A stretch of 50,216 nt of DNA. Origin: Deltaproteobacteria bacterium (GTDB taxonomy: Bacteria > Myxococcota_A > UBA796 > SXON01). The stretch is taken from the NCBI GenBank assembly GCA_014191855.1, contig BJHF01000048.1, positions 1-50,216 on the forward strand, in the 5' to 3' direction. The stretch's first letter is position 1. Every line of letters starts with the position of its first letter. A program made the position numbers and the translations under genes. The notes under the pieces are model-generated. The model was not told the DNA's origin. It saw nothing but the letters and a program-made list of their open reading frames with translations, and made no database searches. This document shows, one piece after another, positions 25,845 through 33,499 of this stretch.

Positions 25845-26489
25845 CTACGACTCGCCGCCGTTTGCGCCGGGGTGTTTGCGTACGAGCACGCGCGCCGGGG
25901 GCATGTTCAGCGGGACCGTGCGCCGGTCTACCACCAGGCCCTCCATCGACTGTTCGATGCGGAGAATGTGCTCGATCCGCTTGCGCGCCGTGCCCGTGGT
26001 GAAGGTGTTGAGCAGCTCGCGCCCGAGCACGTGCTCGAACATCACGAAGGTGCCGTTGGGCTCGAGCAGCTTGAAGATGCTGGCGTAGATCTTCTCAACC
26101 ATGTCGCCAGGGAAGTTGGCGAGCGGCAGGCCGCTGACGATGTGGTGGTAGCGCACGCCTGGATCGAAGTCGAGGATGCTCACCTGATGGATGTTCGGCG
26201 GCACCTGGCAGCCGGCGAAGCGCTCGCGCAGGACGAGGCAGAACTCAGGGTTGAGCTCCACAACATCGAGCCGATCCCCGGGCAGCATCCGCACGACCAG
26301 CTCCTCCGTGACGGGGCCCACGCCAGCCCCGATCTCCAAAACGCGCATCGGCCCGTCGCGATGTACGGAGCTGAAGATCGGTTGGACCATTGCCCGGGAA
26401 AGCCCCCGGCTCGACGGCCAAACGGCGCCGACCGTGCTGGCCTGCTTGAAGGACTGGGTGAGAAAACGCAGCGGTGACGGAGCGGCCAT
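25845..26489 (-). CDS. SAM-dependent methyltransferase (phospholipid N-methyltransferase-like)
   Basis: 214 residues from ATG 26489; the frame is open to 26561 but that part is not coding-like. The N-terminus RFLTQSFKQASTVGAVWPSSRGLSRAMV is characteristic of PmtA-type phospholipid N-methyltransferases and rRNA-adenine-dimethylase-like folds. Motif I is VLEIGAGVGPVTEELV and the acidic SAM residue lies in LDVVELNPEF. HHIVSGLPLANFPGDMV is motif IV-like. Likely substrate: phosphatidylethanolamine or a related lipid head group, by family only. It follows recN on the minus strand with about 70 bp between, so it may share that transcript. Confidence 0.78.
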   Translation of the reverse strand: MAAPSPLRFLTQSFKQASTVGAVWPSSRGLSRAMVQPIFSSVHRDGPMRVLEIGAGVGPVTEELVVRMLPGDRLDVVELNPEFCLVLRERFAGCQVPPNIHQVSILDFDPGVRYHHIVSGLPLANFPGDMVEKIYASIFKLLEPNGTFVMFEHVLGRELLNTFTTGTARKRIEHILRIEQSMEGLVVDRRTVPLNMPPARVLVRKHPGANGGES

Positions 26490-26557
26490 GACGTACCCGT
26501 GACACAGAACGTAGTCCGCTTCACGGCCGCCGTCAGGGGGCGGCGTGCAACGGCCGG

Positions 26558-28189
26558 TCAAGAGTGTGACGAGGCCAGCAGCTCGGCGGCGGCGGCGCGG
26601 GCGGCGGTCCCCACCCGAACGCCGCCAAGCATCCGCGCGAGCTCCTCGATCCGCTCGTCGTGGTTGAGGCGCCTCAGCGACGACAACGTGCGCACCCCGA
26701 CGACATCTTTCCGGACATGGAAGTGGTGATCCCCCCAGGCCGCGATCTGGGGGAGGTGGGTGACGCAGACGACCTGGTGGTGTCGCGACACGTCGTGCAG
26801 CTTGCGGCCGATCCCTTCCGCCACCGCGCCGCCCACGCCGCTGTCCACCTCATCGAACACGTACATCCCGACCGGGCCCAGCGCGGCGAGTACGCGCTTC
26901 ACCGCCAATAGTGCTCGGGAGAGCTCACCGCCGCTCGCGACGCGCCTGAGGGGCCGCGGCTCCTCCCCGCGGTTGGTGGCGATCAGGAACTCCACCTTGT
27001 CGCCGCCGCGGGGGCCAACGCCGGCCTGCGCCACGTCGACTGCCACGAGCGCCTCGCCCATGCCGAGTGAGGCCAGCTCGGCGGTGATGGCGGCGGCCAG
27101 CTTGCCCGCTTCCTCACGGCGCTTCTCGGCGAGCCGTGCGACCTGCTTGTTTACTTCCCTGCGGAGCGTAACGATCGCGGCTTCGAGCTGCGTCGCCTGC
27201 TCGGCGGCGCCGGCCAATGCGGCGAGCTCGCCCTGGAGCCCAGCTTCGGCAGCCCCGAGATCGTCGCCATGTTTGCGGCGAAGGCGGCGTACTTCGTGGG
27301 CGGCTTCTTCCAGCTCCACGAGCCGGGCCGGATCGGCGTGGAGGCCGCGGAGGTAGCGGGAGAGCTCAGTCGCGACGTCCTCCAGCTCGGCGCGCGCGGT
27401 GGCCAGGCGGTCCGCGAAGGGCGCGAGAGCGGGGTCCAGGCGCCCCGCTGCGTTCAGCTCCGACTCCACCCGGCCGAGCGCGCCGCACACCGCGCCATCC
27501 TCAGCGTACAAGCGGGCTTCAGCGCGAGAAACGGCGCTTACGAGCTGGTCTACGTTACGCAGCCGCGCCACCTCGCCCTCATCGACGTTGAGACCGCGGA
27601 CCCGCTCCAGCTCGGCGAGCTGAAAGCGGAGCCAGTCCGCGCGATCTTCGCGTACGGCGGCGCGAAGGGCGTCGAGCTGGGCGGCGCTCGCGGCGAGGCG
27701 CTCCCACGCTTCGCGCATCGCGGCGGCCTCCACCGCGAGGCCGGCGTAGGCGTCGAGGTAGCCGAGATGCGTGGCGGGATCGACGAGCGAGTGGTGCTCA
27801 TGCTGGGAGCTGATGTCGCACAAGCCAGCGGCGAGCCTGGAGAGCTCAGCGACCGTGCCCAGTCGGCCGTCGATGTACACCCGGGTGCGGCCTTCCGCCT
27901 CGACGACGCGCCGCAGCACCAGCTCGCCATCGGGGGCGATGTCGGGGCCGAGGCGCGCACGGGCCGCAGGGTCATTCCGCAGGTCGAACAAGGCTTCCAC
28001 TTCGGCGCGCTCGGCTCCAGCCCGCACCAGATCGGGGCGTGCGCGCGCCCCGAGCACCAACTGGAGCGCGTCCACCAGGATGGACTTGCCCGCCCCCGTC
28101 TCCCCCGTCACGATGTTCAGGCCTTCGCCGAAGGGAACTTCGAGCTCGTCGATGATCGCGAGTTGGCGGATGCGGAGGAGGGAGAGCAT
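26558..28189 (-). CDS. recN: DNA repair protein RecN
   Basis: 543 residues, normal for RecN. The N-terminal SMC-like head has LRIRQLAIIDELEVPFGEGLNIV, Walker A GETGAGKS (near residues 30-37), and SSQHEHHSL. The middle is coiled-coil (about 150-360), rich in Ala, Glu and Leu. The C-terminal head has the ABC-signature-like SGGELSRALLA and Walker B MYVFDEVDSGVGG, then VTHLPQIAAWGDHHFHVRK. RecN is a cytoplasmic SMC-family ATPase in double-strand break repair. The start is ATG 28189, with GGAGG shortly upstream. It lies 29 bp downstream of serC in the same direction. Confidence 0.95.
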   Translation of the reverse strand: MLSLLRIRQLAIIDELEVPFGEGLNIVTGETGAGKSILVDALQLVLGARARPDLVRAGAERAEVEALFDLRNDPAARARLGPDIAPDGELVLRRVVEAEGRTRVYIDGRLGTVAELSRLAAGLCDISSQHEHHSLVDPATHLGYLDAYAGLAVEAAAMREAWERLAASAAQLDALRAAVREDRADWLRFQLAELERVRGLNVDEGEVARLRNVDQLVSAVSRAEARLYAEDGAVCGALGRVESELNAAGRLDPALAPFADRLATARAELEDVATELSRYLRGLHADPARLVELEEAAHEVRRLRRKHGDDLGAAEAGLQGELAALAGAAEQATQLEAAIVTLRREVNKQVARLAEKRREEAGKLAAAITAELASLGMGEALVAVDVAQAGVGPRGGDKVEFLIATNRGEEPRPLRRVASGGELSRALLAVKRVLAALGPVGMYVFDEVDSGVGGAVAEGIGRKLHDVSRHHQVVCVTHLPQIAAWGDHHFHVRKDVVGVRTLSSLRRLNHDERIEELARMLGGVRVGTAARAAAAELLASSHS

Positions 28190-28218
28190 GGGCGGGGCGG
28201 CTTTATCGCGGGCGCGCG

Positions 28219-29301
28219 CTACCCGTTCTTCCGCTCAAACTCCTGCATGAACCCCACCAACGCGTCCACGCTCTCCTGCTCAAGCGCGTTGTAAAGGCTG
28301 GCGCGAATGCCGCCCACCGAGCGATGCCCCTTCAGCCCGTCGAGCGTGGCCGCCTTCGCCTCCTTCACGAAGCGCTCTTCCAGCTCCTCGCTGGGCAATC
28401 GCCAGGTGACGTTCATCACGCTTCGCGCGTCTTTCCGGGCGTGCGGGCTCCAGAACTTCGTGCGGTCGAGCTCGGCGTACAGCGTGCCGGCCTTCTTCTG
28501 GTTCTTGGCGATCATGGCCGCGCTTCCGCCGTTCGCCTCCATCCAGGCGAGCACGCGGTCGAGCACGTAGATCCCGACGCAGTTCGGGGTGTTGTACATC
28601 GACCCGTCTTTCGCATGGACCTTGTAGTCGAGCATGGCCGGCAGGCCCGCAGGCACGCGCTCCAGCGCCCACGGAGACAGGAGCACGAGAGTTACCCCGC
28701 TCGGTCCCAGGTTTTTCTGGGCGCCGGCGTAGATGAGCTCGTGCGCGCCGATGTTCACGGGCACGCCCGCGATGTCCGACGACAGGTCAGCCACGAGCTT
28801 GTGCCCCTGCGCGTCGGGCTGCTCGTGGTACTCGGTGCCATAGATGGTGTTGTTCGACGTGTAGTGCAGGTACACCGCGCCTTCCCGCACCGTGTACTCG
28901 CCGTTCTTCGGCACGCGCTTGAAGTTGTTCGGCGCGTCGTCCCAGATCGCCTTCGCGTCGCCGATGCGCTTCGCTTCCTTGATCGCCTTCTGCGCCCAGG
29001 TGCCGGTGACGAGGTAGTCGGCCTGTTCGCCGGGACGAAGGAGGTTCAACGCCAGCATGTAGAACTGCATCGAGGCGCCGCCCTGCAGGAACAGCACCGT
29101 GTAGTCGGCGGGCACGTTCAGCACGCGCTTCACCCGCGCTTCGGCGCCATCCACGACGGCCTGGAAGGTCTTGCTACGGTGGCTGATCTCCATGAGGCCG
29201 ATGCCCGAGCCGTTGAGATCGAGCAGGTTCGCGCGGAGCTCTTCGACGACAGAGACGGGGAGCACGGCCGGGCCGGCCGAGAAGTTGTGCAAGCGGGCCA
29301 T
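28219..29301 (-). CDS. serC: Phosphoserine aminotransferase
   Basis: 360 residues from ATG 29301; the frame is open to 30237 but that is a shadow of serA. HNFSAGPAVLPVSVVEEL at the start, GIGLMEISHRSKTF, LFLQGGASMQFYMLALNLL and AGAQKNLGPSG (PLP lysine) are the SerC signature blocks, ending with GHRSVGGIRASLYNA. It converts 3-phosphohydroxypyruvate and glutamate to O-phosphoserine, the second step of serine synthesis. It starts two bases after the serA stop, so the pair is an operon. Confidence 0.96.
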   Translation of the reverse strand: MARLHNFSAGPAVLPVSVVEELRANLLDLNGSGIGLMEISHRSKTFQAVVDGAEARVKRVLNVPADYTVLFLQGGASMQFYMLALNLLRPGEQADYLVTGTWAQKAIKEAKRIGDAKAIWDDAPNNFKRVPKNGEYTVREGAVYLHYTSNNTIYGTEYHEQPDAQGHKLVADLSSDIAGVPVNIGAHELIYAGAQKNLGPSGVTLVLLSPWALERVPAGLPAMLDYKVHAKDGSMYNTPNCVGIYVLDRVLAWMEANGGSAAMIAKNQKKAGTLYAELDRTKFWSPHARKDARSVMNVTWRLPSEELEERFVKEAKAATLDGLKGHRSVGGIRASLYNALEQESVDALVGFMQEFERKNG

Positions 29302-29303
29302 GG

Positions 29304-30512
29304 TTACTCCGAGATCGCGACGCAGGAGGCCGCGAAGATGTGGGGGTCGGTCTGGATACGGGAGAGCGCTTCGGGGGAAACGGCGCCCTTCGTGGCGATG
29401 CGAGCGCACGCCGCGTCGCCACCCGAGAAGATGATGTTCTGCATGTCTTCCACGTTCACGCCGGCTTCCCGGAGGATGCCGAGCACGTGCGCGAGGACGC
29501 CGATGCGGTCTGCATGGCGGACGACGAGCAGGTGCGTGGCGGGGGTGCGCGTGGCCAGGTTCACGCAGTTGGGGATGGGCGCGCCGGCCTTGTAGGCCGC
29601 CACGATCCGGACACATTCTTCGCCCACGGCCTCCTCGGCTTCGTCGGTGCTCGCGCCGATGTGGTGGGTGCCGTATACGTTCGGTTCGTTCACCAGCGCG
29701 TGGTGGTACTCCGCCTGGGCGGCACTGGGCTCGTCGGGGAATACGTCGGTTCCGACGCGGAGCTTCTTCTCGCGAACGGCGCGGAGCAGCGCTTCGCTGT
29801 CCACGAGCTCGGCCCGGGCGGTGTTGATGAAGTAGGCGCCCGGCTTCATCGCCGCGAACACGCTCTCGCCGATCCGCCCCCGCAGCTCCTTCACGAGCGC
29901 GAGGTGCACGCTCACGGCATCGGCCTGGGCGACCGCCGCTTCGATCGTCGGGGCGTCCACCACGCCGAGCGCGGCTGCGTCGGCATCGGAGAACGTACGC
30001 CCCCAGGCCACGATCTTCATTCCCATCGCGACGGCGCGGACGATCACTTCGCGACCGATCTGGCCGGCCCCGATGATCGCCAGGGTACGGCCGCGAAGGC
30101 CTCGTGCAACGCCGAACGTCTTCTTGTCCCACTTGCCGGCACGCAGCGCCGCGACGTTGTCGCTGATGCGACGGTCGGCGTTGATGAGGTGGCCGATCGC
30201 CAGCTCCGCCACCGCCACTGCGTTCTTCCCCGGGCAATTCGTGATGTACACCCCGCGCTTTGAGGCGGCGGCGAGGTCGATGGTGTTCACGCCCGCGCCC
30301 GCTCGGATCACAAGGGACAGCGCTTGCCCCGCGGCGATGTCCGCGGCCGTGACCTTCGTGCTGCGAACGATGAGCACTTCGGGGTCCAGCTCGGCGATCT
30401 TAGCGGTCAACGCCGCTTCCTTCGCGGAAGGATCCACGGTTACCAGGCATCCGAGGTCCTGCAGACGGCCGGACACGAACGGGGCGAGCTTATCGGCGAC
30501 GAGGACGCGCAT
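29304..30512 (-). CDS. serA: D-3-phosphoglycerate dehydrogenase with C-terminal ACT-like domain
   Basis: 402 residues from ATG 30512, with GGAG about eight bases upstream. The substrate domain has VLIVRSTKV and VIRAGAGVNTIDL. The NAD-binding domain has LAIIGAGQIGREV. The catalytic Arg lies in NTARAELVD and the His in GTHHIGASTDEAEEA. The last 80 residues (VVRHADRIGVLAHVLGILREAGVNVEDMQN) form an ACT-like regulatory domain, so feedback by serine is possible. It catalyses the first committed step of serine synthesis and heads the serA-serC-recN run. The divergent upstream region contains the first copy of the 286-bp repeat. Confidence 0.95.
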   Translation of the reverse strand: MRVLVADKLAPFVSGRLQDLGCLVTVDPSAKEAALTAKIAELDPEVLIVRSTKVTAADIAAGQALSLVIRAGAGVNTIDLAAASKRGVYITNCPGKNAVAVAELAIGHLINADRRISDNVAALRAGKWDKKTFGVARGLRGRTLAIIGAGQIGREVIVRAVAMGMKIVAWGRTFSDADAAALGVVDAPTIEAAVAQADAVSVHLALVKELRGRIGESVFAAMKPGAYFINTARAELVDSEALLRAVREKKLRVGTDVFPDEPSAAQAEYHHALVNEPNVYGTHHIGASTDEAEEAVGEECVRIVAAYKAGAPIPNCVNLATRTPATHLLVVRHADRIGVLAHVLGILREAGVNVEDMQNIIFSGGDAACARIATKGAVSPEALSRIQTDPHIFAASCVAISE

Positions 30513-30572
30513 GCAGGGCAGCTCCGGCGGGGGCGGCGGAAGGTAACGCGGCGTGCGGGCCGCCTGGTGCCG

Positions 30573-30858
30573 GAGTCGAGCCGCGCTCGTTGGCCGCGAC
30601 TCGTAGTCGAGTCGGGCTGCCTGGCCGCGATGGCGGCGCTCGAAGGGGCGCGGAACCGCCATGGCGCGGTGTTCAGGCCGAGGGAAACGAGCGAACGCCG
30701 ATATTCGCGAGGGGCGCCGCGTCGTAAGCGGCGGCGAGGTCAAACAGCCCGGCTCGACTCAGAGGTGCGGCTGTTTAGGGGGACTCGACTTGGGAAGTGG
30801 CGCCCGCGAGGCTCCGCGACGCCCGCTACACGAAGGGACCGGGCTGCGAGCCTCGCCC
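30573..30858. repeat. 286-bp dispersed direct repeat, copy A
   Basis: This segment matches 32062-32347 at a constant offset of 1489 bp with no gaps. The last 195 bp are nearly identical; the first 90 bp carry several substitutions. It fills most of the gap between the serA start (30512) and the RDD/pilin-like gene (30992). Inside it AAACAGCC (30742-30749) and GGCTGTTT (30769-30776) form an inverted repeat. No start, stop or codon pattern suggests a protein. It could be a structured RNA, a repeat of the REP/MITE kind, or a duplicated regulatory region. Confidence 0.8.
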
Positions 30859-30991
30859 CGATCCCGCCTCGCTCCTGCTCCGCCGCGGCCCTCGCCAATG
30901 ACGAGCCGCGCATACGCCGGCGTCGCCTTGCGAATTCACCATGCCCCCGTCGGCCCGCTGGCATACGTCGGGAGTCACTTCGGAGCCGCTC

Positions 30992-32008
30992 TTGTCCCTG
31001 GCGCCCAACGACGATCTCTATCGGCAGATCCCCGTTGGCGATGTCGCCGCCGCCGATCCCGGGGAAGGCGGCGTGTTTTCCGCGCTCGCCAGCCCCTGGA
31101 TCCGGTGGGCCGCCCGGGTGCTCGATGCGATCTCGATGGCTGCGGTGGCCCTCTTCGGCGGGTTCGTTGGGGGCGTCGTGGCGCCGGGACCGCCCGACCA
31201 GGAAATCACAGCCGGTACGCTGGTCGGCGCGGGGCTGTGCGCGATCCCGATGTTCATCGCCCAATGCTGGCTTCTGGCGCAGTACGGGCAGTCGCTGGGC
31301 AAGAAGCTCTTGGGGATCCGCATCGTGAACGCCGCCGGGGAAACGCCGTCGTGGGTGAAGACGATCCTCGTCCGTGAGGGAGCGCGGTATGGGATGGGGT
31401 TCATCCCCGTCGTGGGAAGCCTGCTCAGCCTTGTGGACACGCTGTGCATTTTTCGAGGCACCCGCCGTACGCTCCACGATGATGCCGCGGGCACCTACGT
31501 AGTCGTCGGCTTCAGCGATTTCGGGCGCGCGGCGCCAGGCCTCGTGCCGGCGGCAAACGCGGGGGGGCTGAGCGTGTTCGTAGCGGTCGTGTGCGGAGTG
31601 GGCATGGTTGCCCTTTTGGGCATCTCCGCCGCGGTGGCAATTCCGAATTTCGTCGCGATGCAGCTCAAGGCGAAGCGCTCCGAGGTGCCCGCCAACGTGG
31701 ACGCGATTCGCACCGCCGAGCACGCCTACCATGCAAGTTACGGCACCTACCTGCCGGTGGGCGGCGCCGACCTGGCGGACACGGAGATCTCCGGCAAGAC
31801 GCAGCACGACTGGATCGGCGGCGGCGCGTGGCGGGAGCTCGGGTGGGCGCCCGACGGTAAGGTGCGAGGTGGCTACTGGGTGGAAGCCGGGGAGAACGGG
31901 TTCATTGTGCACGGCGTGTGCGACGTGGATGCCGATGGCGAGTACGCCTACTACACGGCAACGCAGGACTCGCGAGCGGAGCTGCGATCCCCGCCCGATG
32001 TGTACTGA
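30992..32008 (+). CDS. RDD membrane domain fused to a pilin-like C-terminal domain
   Basis: 338 residues from TTG 30992 (GGAG six bases upstream); ATG 30941, in frame, is the alternative but has no ribosome-binding site. Residues about 25-150 form an RDD domain: RWAARVLDAISM with the Arg-Asp pair, LLAQYGQSLGKKLLGIRIV, GARYGMGFIPVVGSLLSLVDTL and RRTLHDDAAGTYVV. A further hydrophobic segment, VFVAVVCGVGMVALLGISAAVAIPNF, continues into AMQLKAKRSEVPANVDAIRTAEHAY, which reads like the N-terminal helix of a type IV pilin or pseudopilin, followed by a pilin-like globular part (YGTYLPVGG...). The pilin part lacks its own prepilin peptidase site. Function is unknown. It is flanked by the two repeat copies. 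Confidence 0.7.
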   Translation: MSLAPNDDLYRQIPVGDVAAADPGEGGVFSALASPWIRWAARVLDAISMAAVALFGGFVGGVVAPGPPDQEITAGTLVGAGLCAIPMFIAQCWLLAQYGQSLGKKLLGIRIVNAAGETPSWVKTILVREGARYGMGFIPVVGSLLSLVDTLCIFRGTRRTLHDDAAGTYVVVGFSDFGRAAPGLVPAANAGGLSVFVAVVCGVGMVALLGISAAVAIPNFVAMQLKAKRSEVPANVDAIRTAEHAYHASYGTYLPVGGADLADTEISGKTQHDWIGGGAWRELGWAPDGKVRGGYWVEAGENGFIVHGVCDVDADGEYAYYTATQDSRAELRSPPDVY

Positions 32009-32061
32009 GTCGGGCGTTCACCCGCGCCCGGCGTGCGGGGAGCCGCGGGCGGGGCGTAGCC

Positions 32062-32347
32062 GAGTCGAGCCGCGCTCGTTGGCCCCAGCTCGAAGTCAAG
32101 ACCGACTGACTGGCCGCGATGGCGCCGCTCGAAGCGGAGTGGACCCTCAGTGGCGCGGTGTTCAGGCCGAGGGAAACGAGCGAACGCCGATATTCGCGAG
32201 GGGCGCCGCGTCGTAAGCGGCGGCGGGGTCAAACAGCCGGGCTCGACTGCGAGGTGCGGCTGTTTAGGGGGACTCGACTTGGGAAGTGGCGCCCGCGAGG
32301 CTCCGCGACGCCCGCTACACGAAGGGACCGGGCTGCGAGCCTCGCCC
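32062..32347. repeat. 286-bp dispersed direct repeat, copy B
   Basis: This is the second copy of the segment at 30573-30858, in the same orientation. It lies in the gap between the stop of the RDD/pilin-like gene (32008) and the end of the convergent barrel gene (32361). The AAACAGCC/GGCTGTTT inverted repeat is conserved here, so it could act as a terminator for either gene. Confidence 0.8.
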
Positions 32348-32360
32348 AAAGGTTCCCCCC

Positions 32361-33059
32361 CTAAAACCTACCCTGCACCGTCAACGCCGCGTGGTACCCC
32401 ACCGCCACCGCGGCCGGATCCGCCTGGATCAGCAGGGTTACGCCCTGGTTGGTGCCGAGGCCGAACCCGGGGCTGATGTCCCACATGAACCCGGGGCCGG
32501 TGCGCAGCCCGAGATCCCCTCGGTTGCCGAAGAGGATGATCTGCGTGTTGGTGTACGCCTTCCATTTGCTGTTTGGCTGCAGGTAATAACGAACGCCGAG
32601 GCCCCCCTGATAGGTGATGGAGCCATCCTTCGGGCCGATGGGCGACACGGTGACGGTGAGCTCCGGCTCGAAGGAGCCGCCCCAGTTGTGCGCCAGGGCG
32701 ATCTCGGCCATGCCGCCGTACTGGGGGCCGCCGTCCTTGTCGGCGATGACAAACGCCGCCTCGAACCCGGGTGTTACCCGCATACACCACTGGCCGTTGT
32801 GGATGAGCGCCGGGTCGAGCTCGCGGGTAACCGAGCTGATCTCCTCCTTCGGAACGGCGATCTCGCTCGCGTCGGCCAGGCGGATCCGATACACGTCCCC
32901 CCGTGCGGTGATCTTTCCGCGCCAGCGCGTGCCGCTCTGCGTGACGATGACATCCTGATAGCGGCGGTTCACCCTGGGGCTGAGCTGGAAGGCGCCCTCG
33001 GCCGCGGCTGCGGTGGGCGTGAGACCGTCGAGGGCGAGGAGGGCGGCGAGCAGCAGCAT
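32361..33059 (-). CDS. Outer-membrane beta-barrel-like protein
   Basis: 232 residues with a signal peptide (MLLLAALLALDGLTPTAAAA). A short N-terminal domain (YQDVIVTQSGTRWRGKITARGDVYRIRLADASEIAVPKEEI) resembles a small SH3-like sheet module. The rest has alternating amphipathic strands rich in Gly, Tyr, Trp and Phe (VTPGFEAAFVIAD, GGMAEIALAHNWG, QGGLGVRYYLQP, LLIQADPAAVAVGYHAALTVQGRF), ending in Phe as outer-membrane barrels do. No specific transport family was recognised. Upstream of it lies the 130-bp tandem repeat array. Confidence 0.75.
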   Translation of the reverse strand: MLLLAALLALDGLTPTAAAAEGAFQLSPRVNRRYQDVIVTQSGTRWRGKITARGDVYRIRLADASEIAVPKEEISSVTRELDPALIHNGQWCMRVTPGFEAAFVIADKDGGPQYGGMAEIALAHNWGGSFEPELTVTVSPIGPKDGSITYQGGLGVRYYLQPNSKWKAYTNTQIILFGNRGDLGLRTGPGFMWDISPGFGLGTNQGVTLLIQADPAAVAVGYHAALTVQGRF

Positions 33060-33074
33060 TCGAGGGAGCTAACC

Positions 33075-33404
33075 GGGCGAACACGTGGCAGCCGGTGGAG
33101 GGCTCGGTGCCGGGCCCCGACCGGGTGCGAAGCGAGCGGTTGGGCCTTCCGCGAGATCGATCAAGGTAGCCCGCCGCGGCCCATCCATATGGGCCGGGAA
33201 AGGCGGGCGAACACGAGGATGCCTGTGCAGGGCCCGGCGCTGGGCCCCGACCGGGTGCGAAGCGAGCGGTTGGGCCTTCCGCGAGATCGATCAAGGTAGC
33301 CCGCCGCGGCCCATCCATATGGGCCGGGAAAGGCGGGCGAACACGAGGATGCCTGTGCAGGGCCCGGCGCTGGGCCCCGACCGGGAGCGAAGCGAGCGGT
33401 TGGG
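33075..33404. repeat. 130-bp tandem repeat, about 2.5 units
   Basis: Units begin at 33075, 33205 and 33335, each with GGGCGAACACG; the third stops after 70 bp. Units 1 and 2 share the stretch from GGGCCCCGACCGGG to the end nearly exactly, and units 2 and 3 match until the truncation. Each full unit contains GGCCCAT-CCAT-ATGGGCC, a perfect 7-bp inverted repeat with a 4-base loop (near 33179-33196 and 33309-33326), and the palindrome GATCGATC. The array fills the gap between the barrel gene and the giant lipid synthase gene (33500), so binding sites or a structured leader are possible. No coding content is seen. Confidence 0.85.
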
Positions 33405-33499
33405 TTAGGCGCCGGGGTGTGAAACGTTGGGTGAACCGCCGCTCATTCGCATGCCGACTGGATCCGCGATAGACCCGCGCGCCCCCCGGGAGCCGCTCC

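Noticed and set aside
30573..32347. Insertion sequence or composite transposon bounded by the 286-bp repeats
   Set aside because: There is no transposase between or within the copies, and the ends show no terminal inverted repeats or target duplications that I could find.
33075..33404. CRISPR array
   Set aside because: The units are 130 bp, nearly identical over their full length and have no variable spacers; it is a simple tandem repeat.
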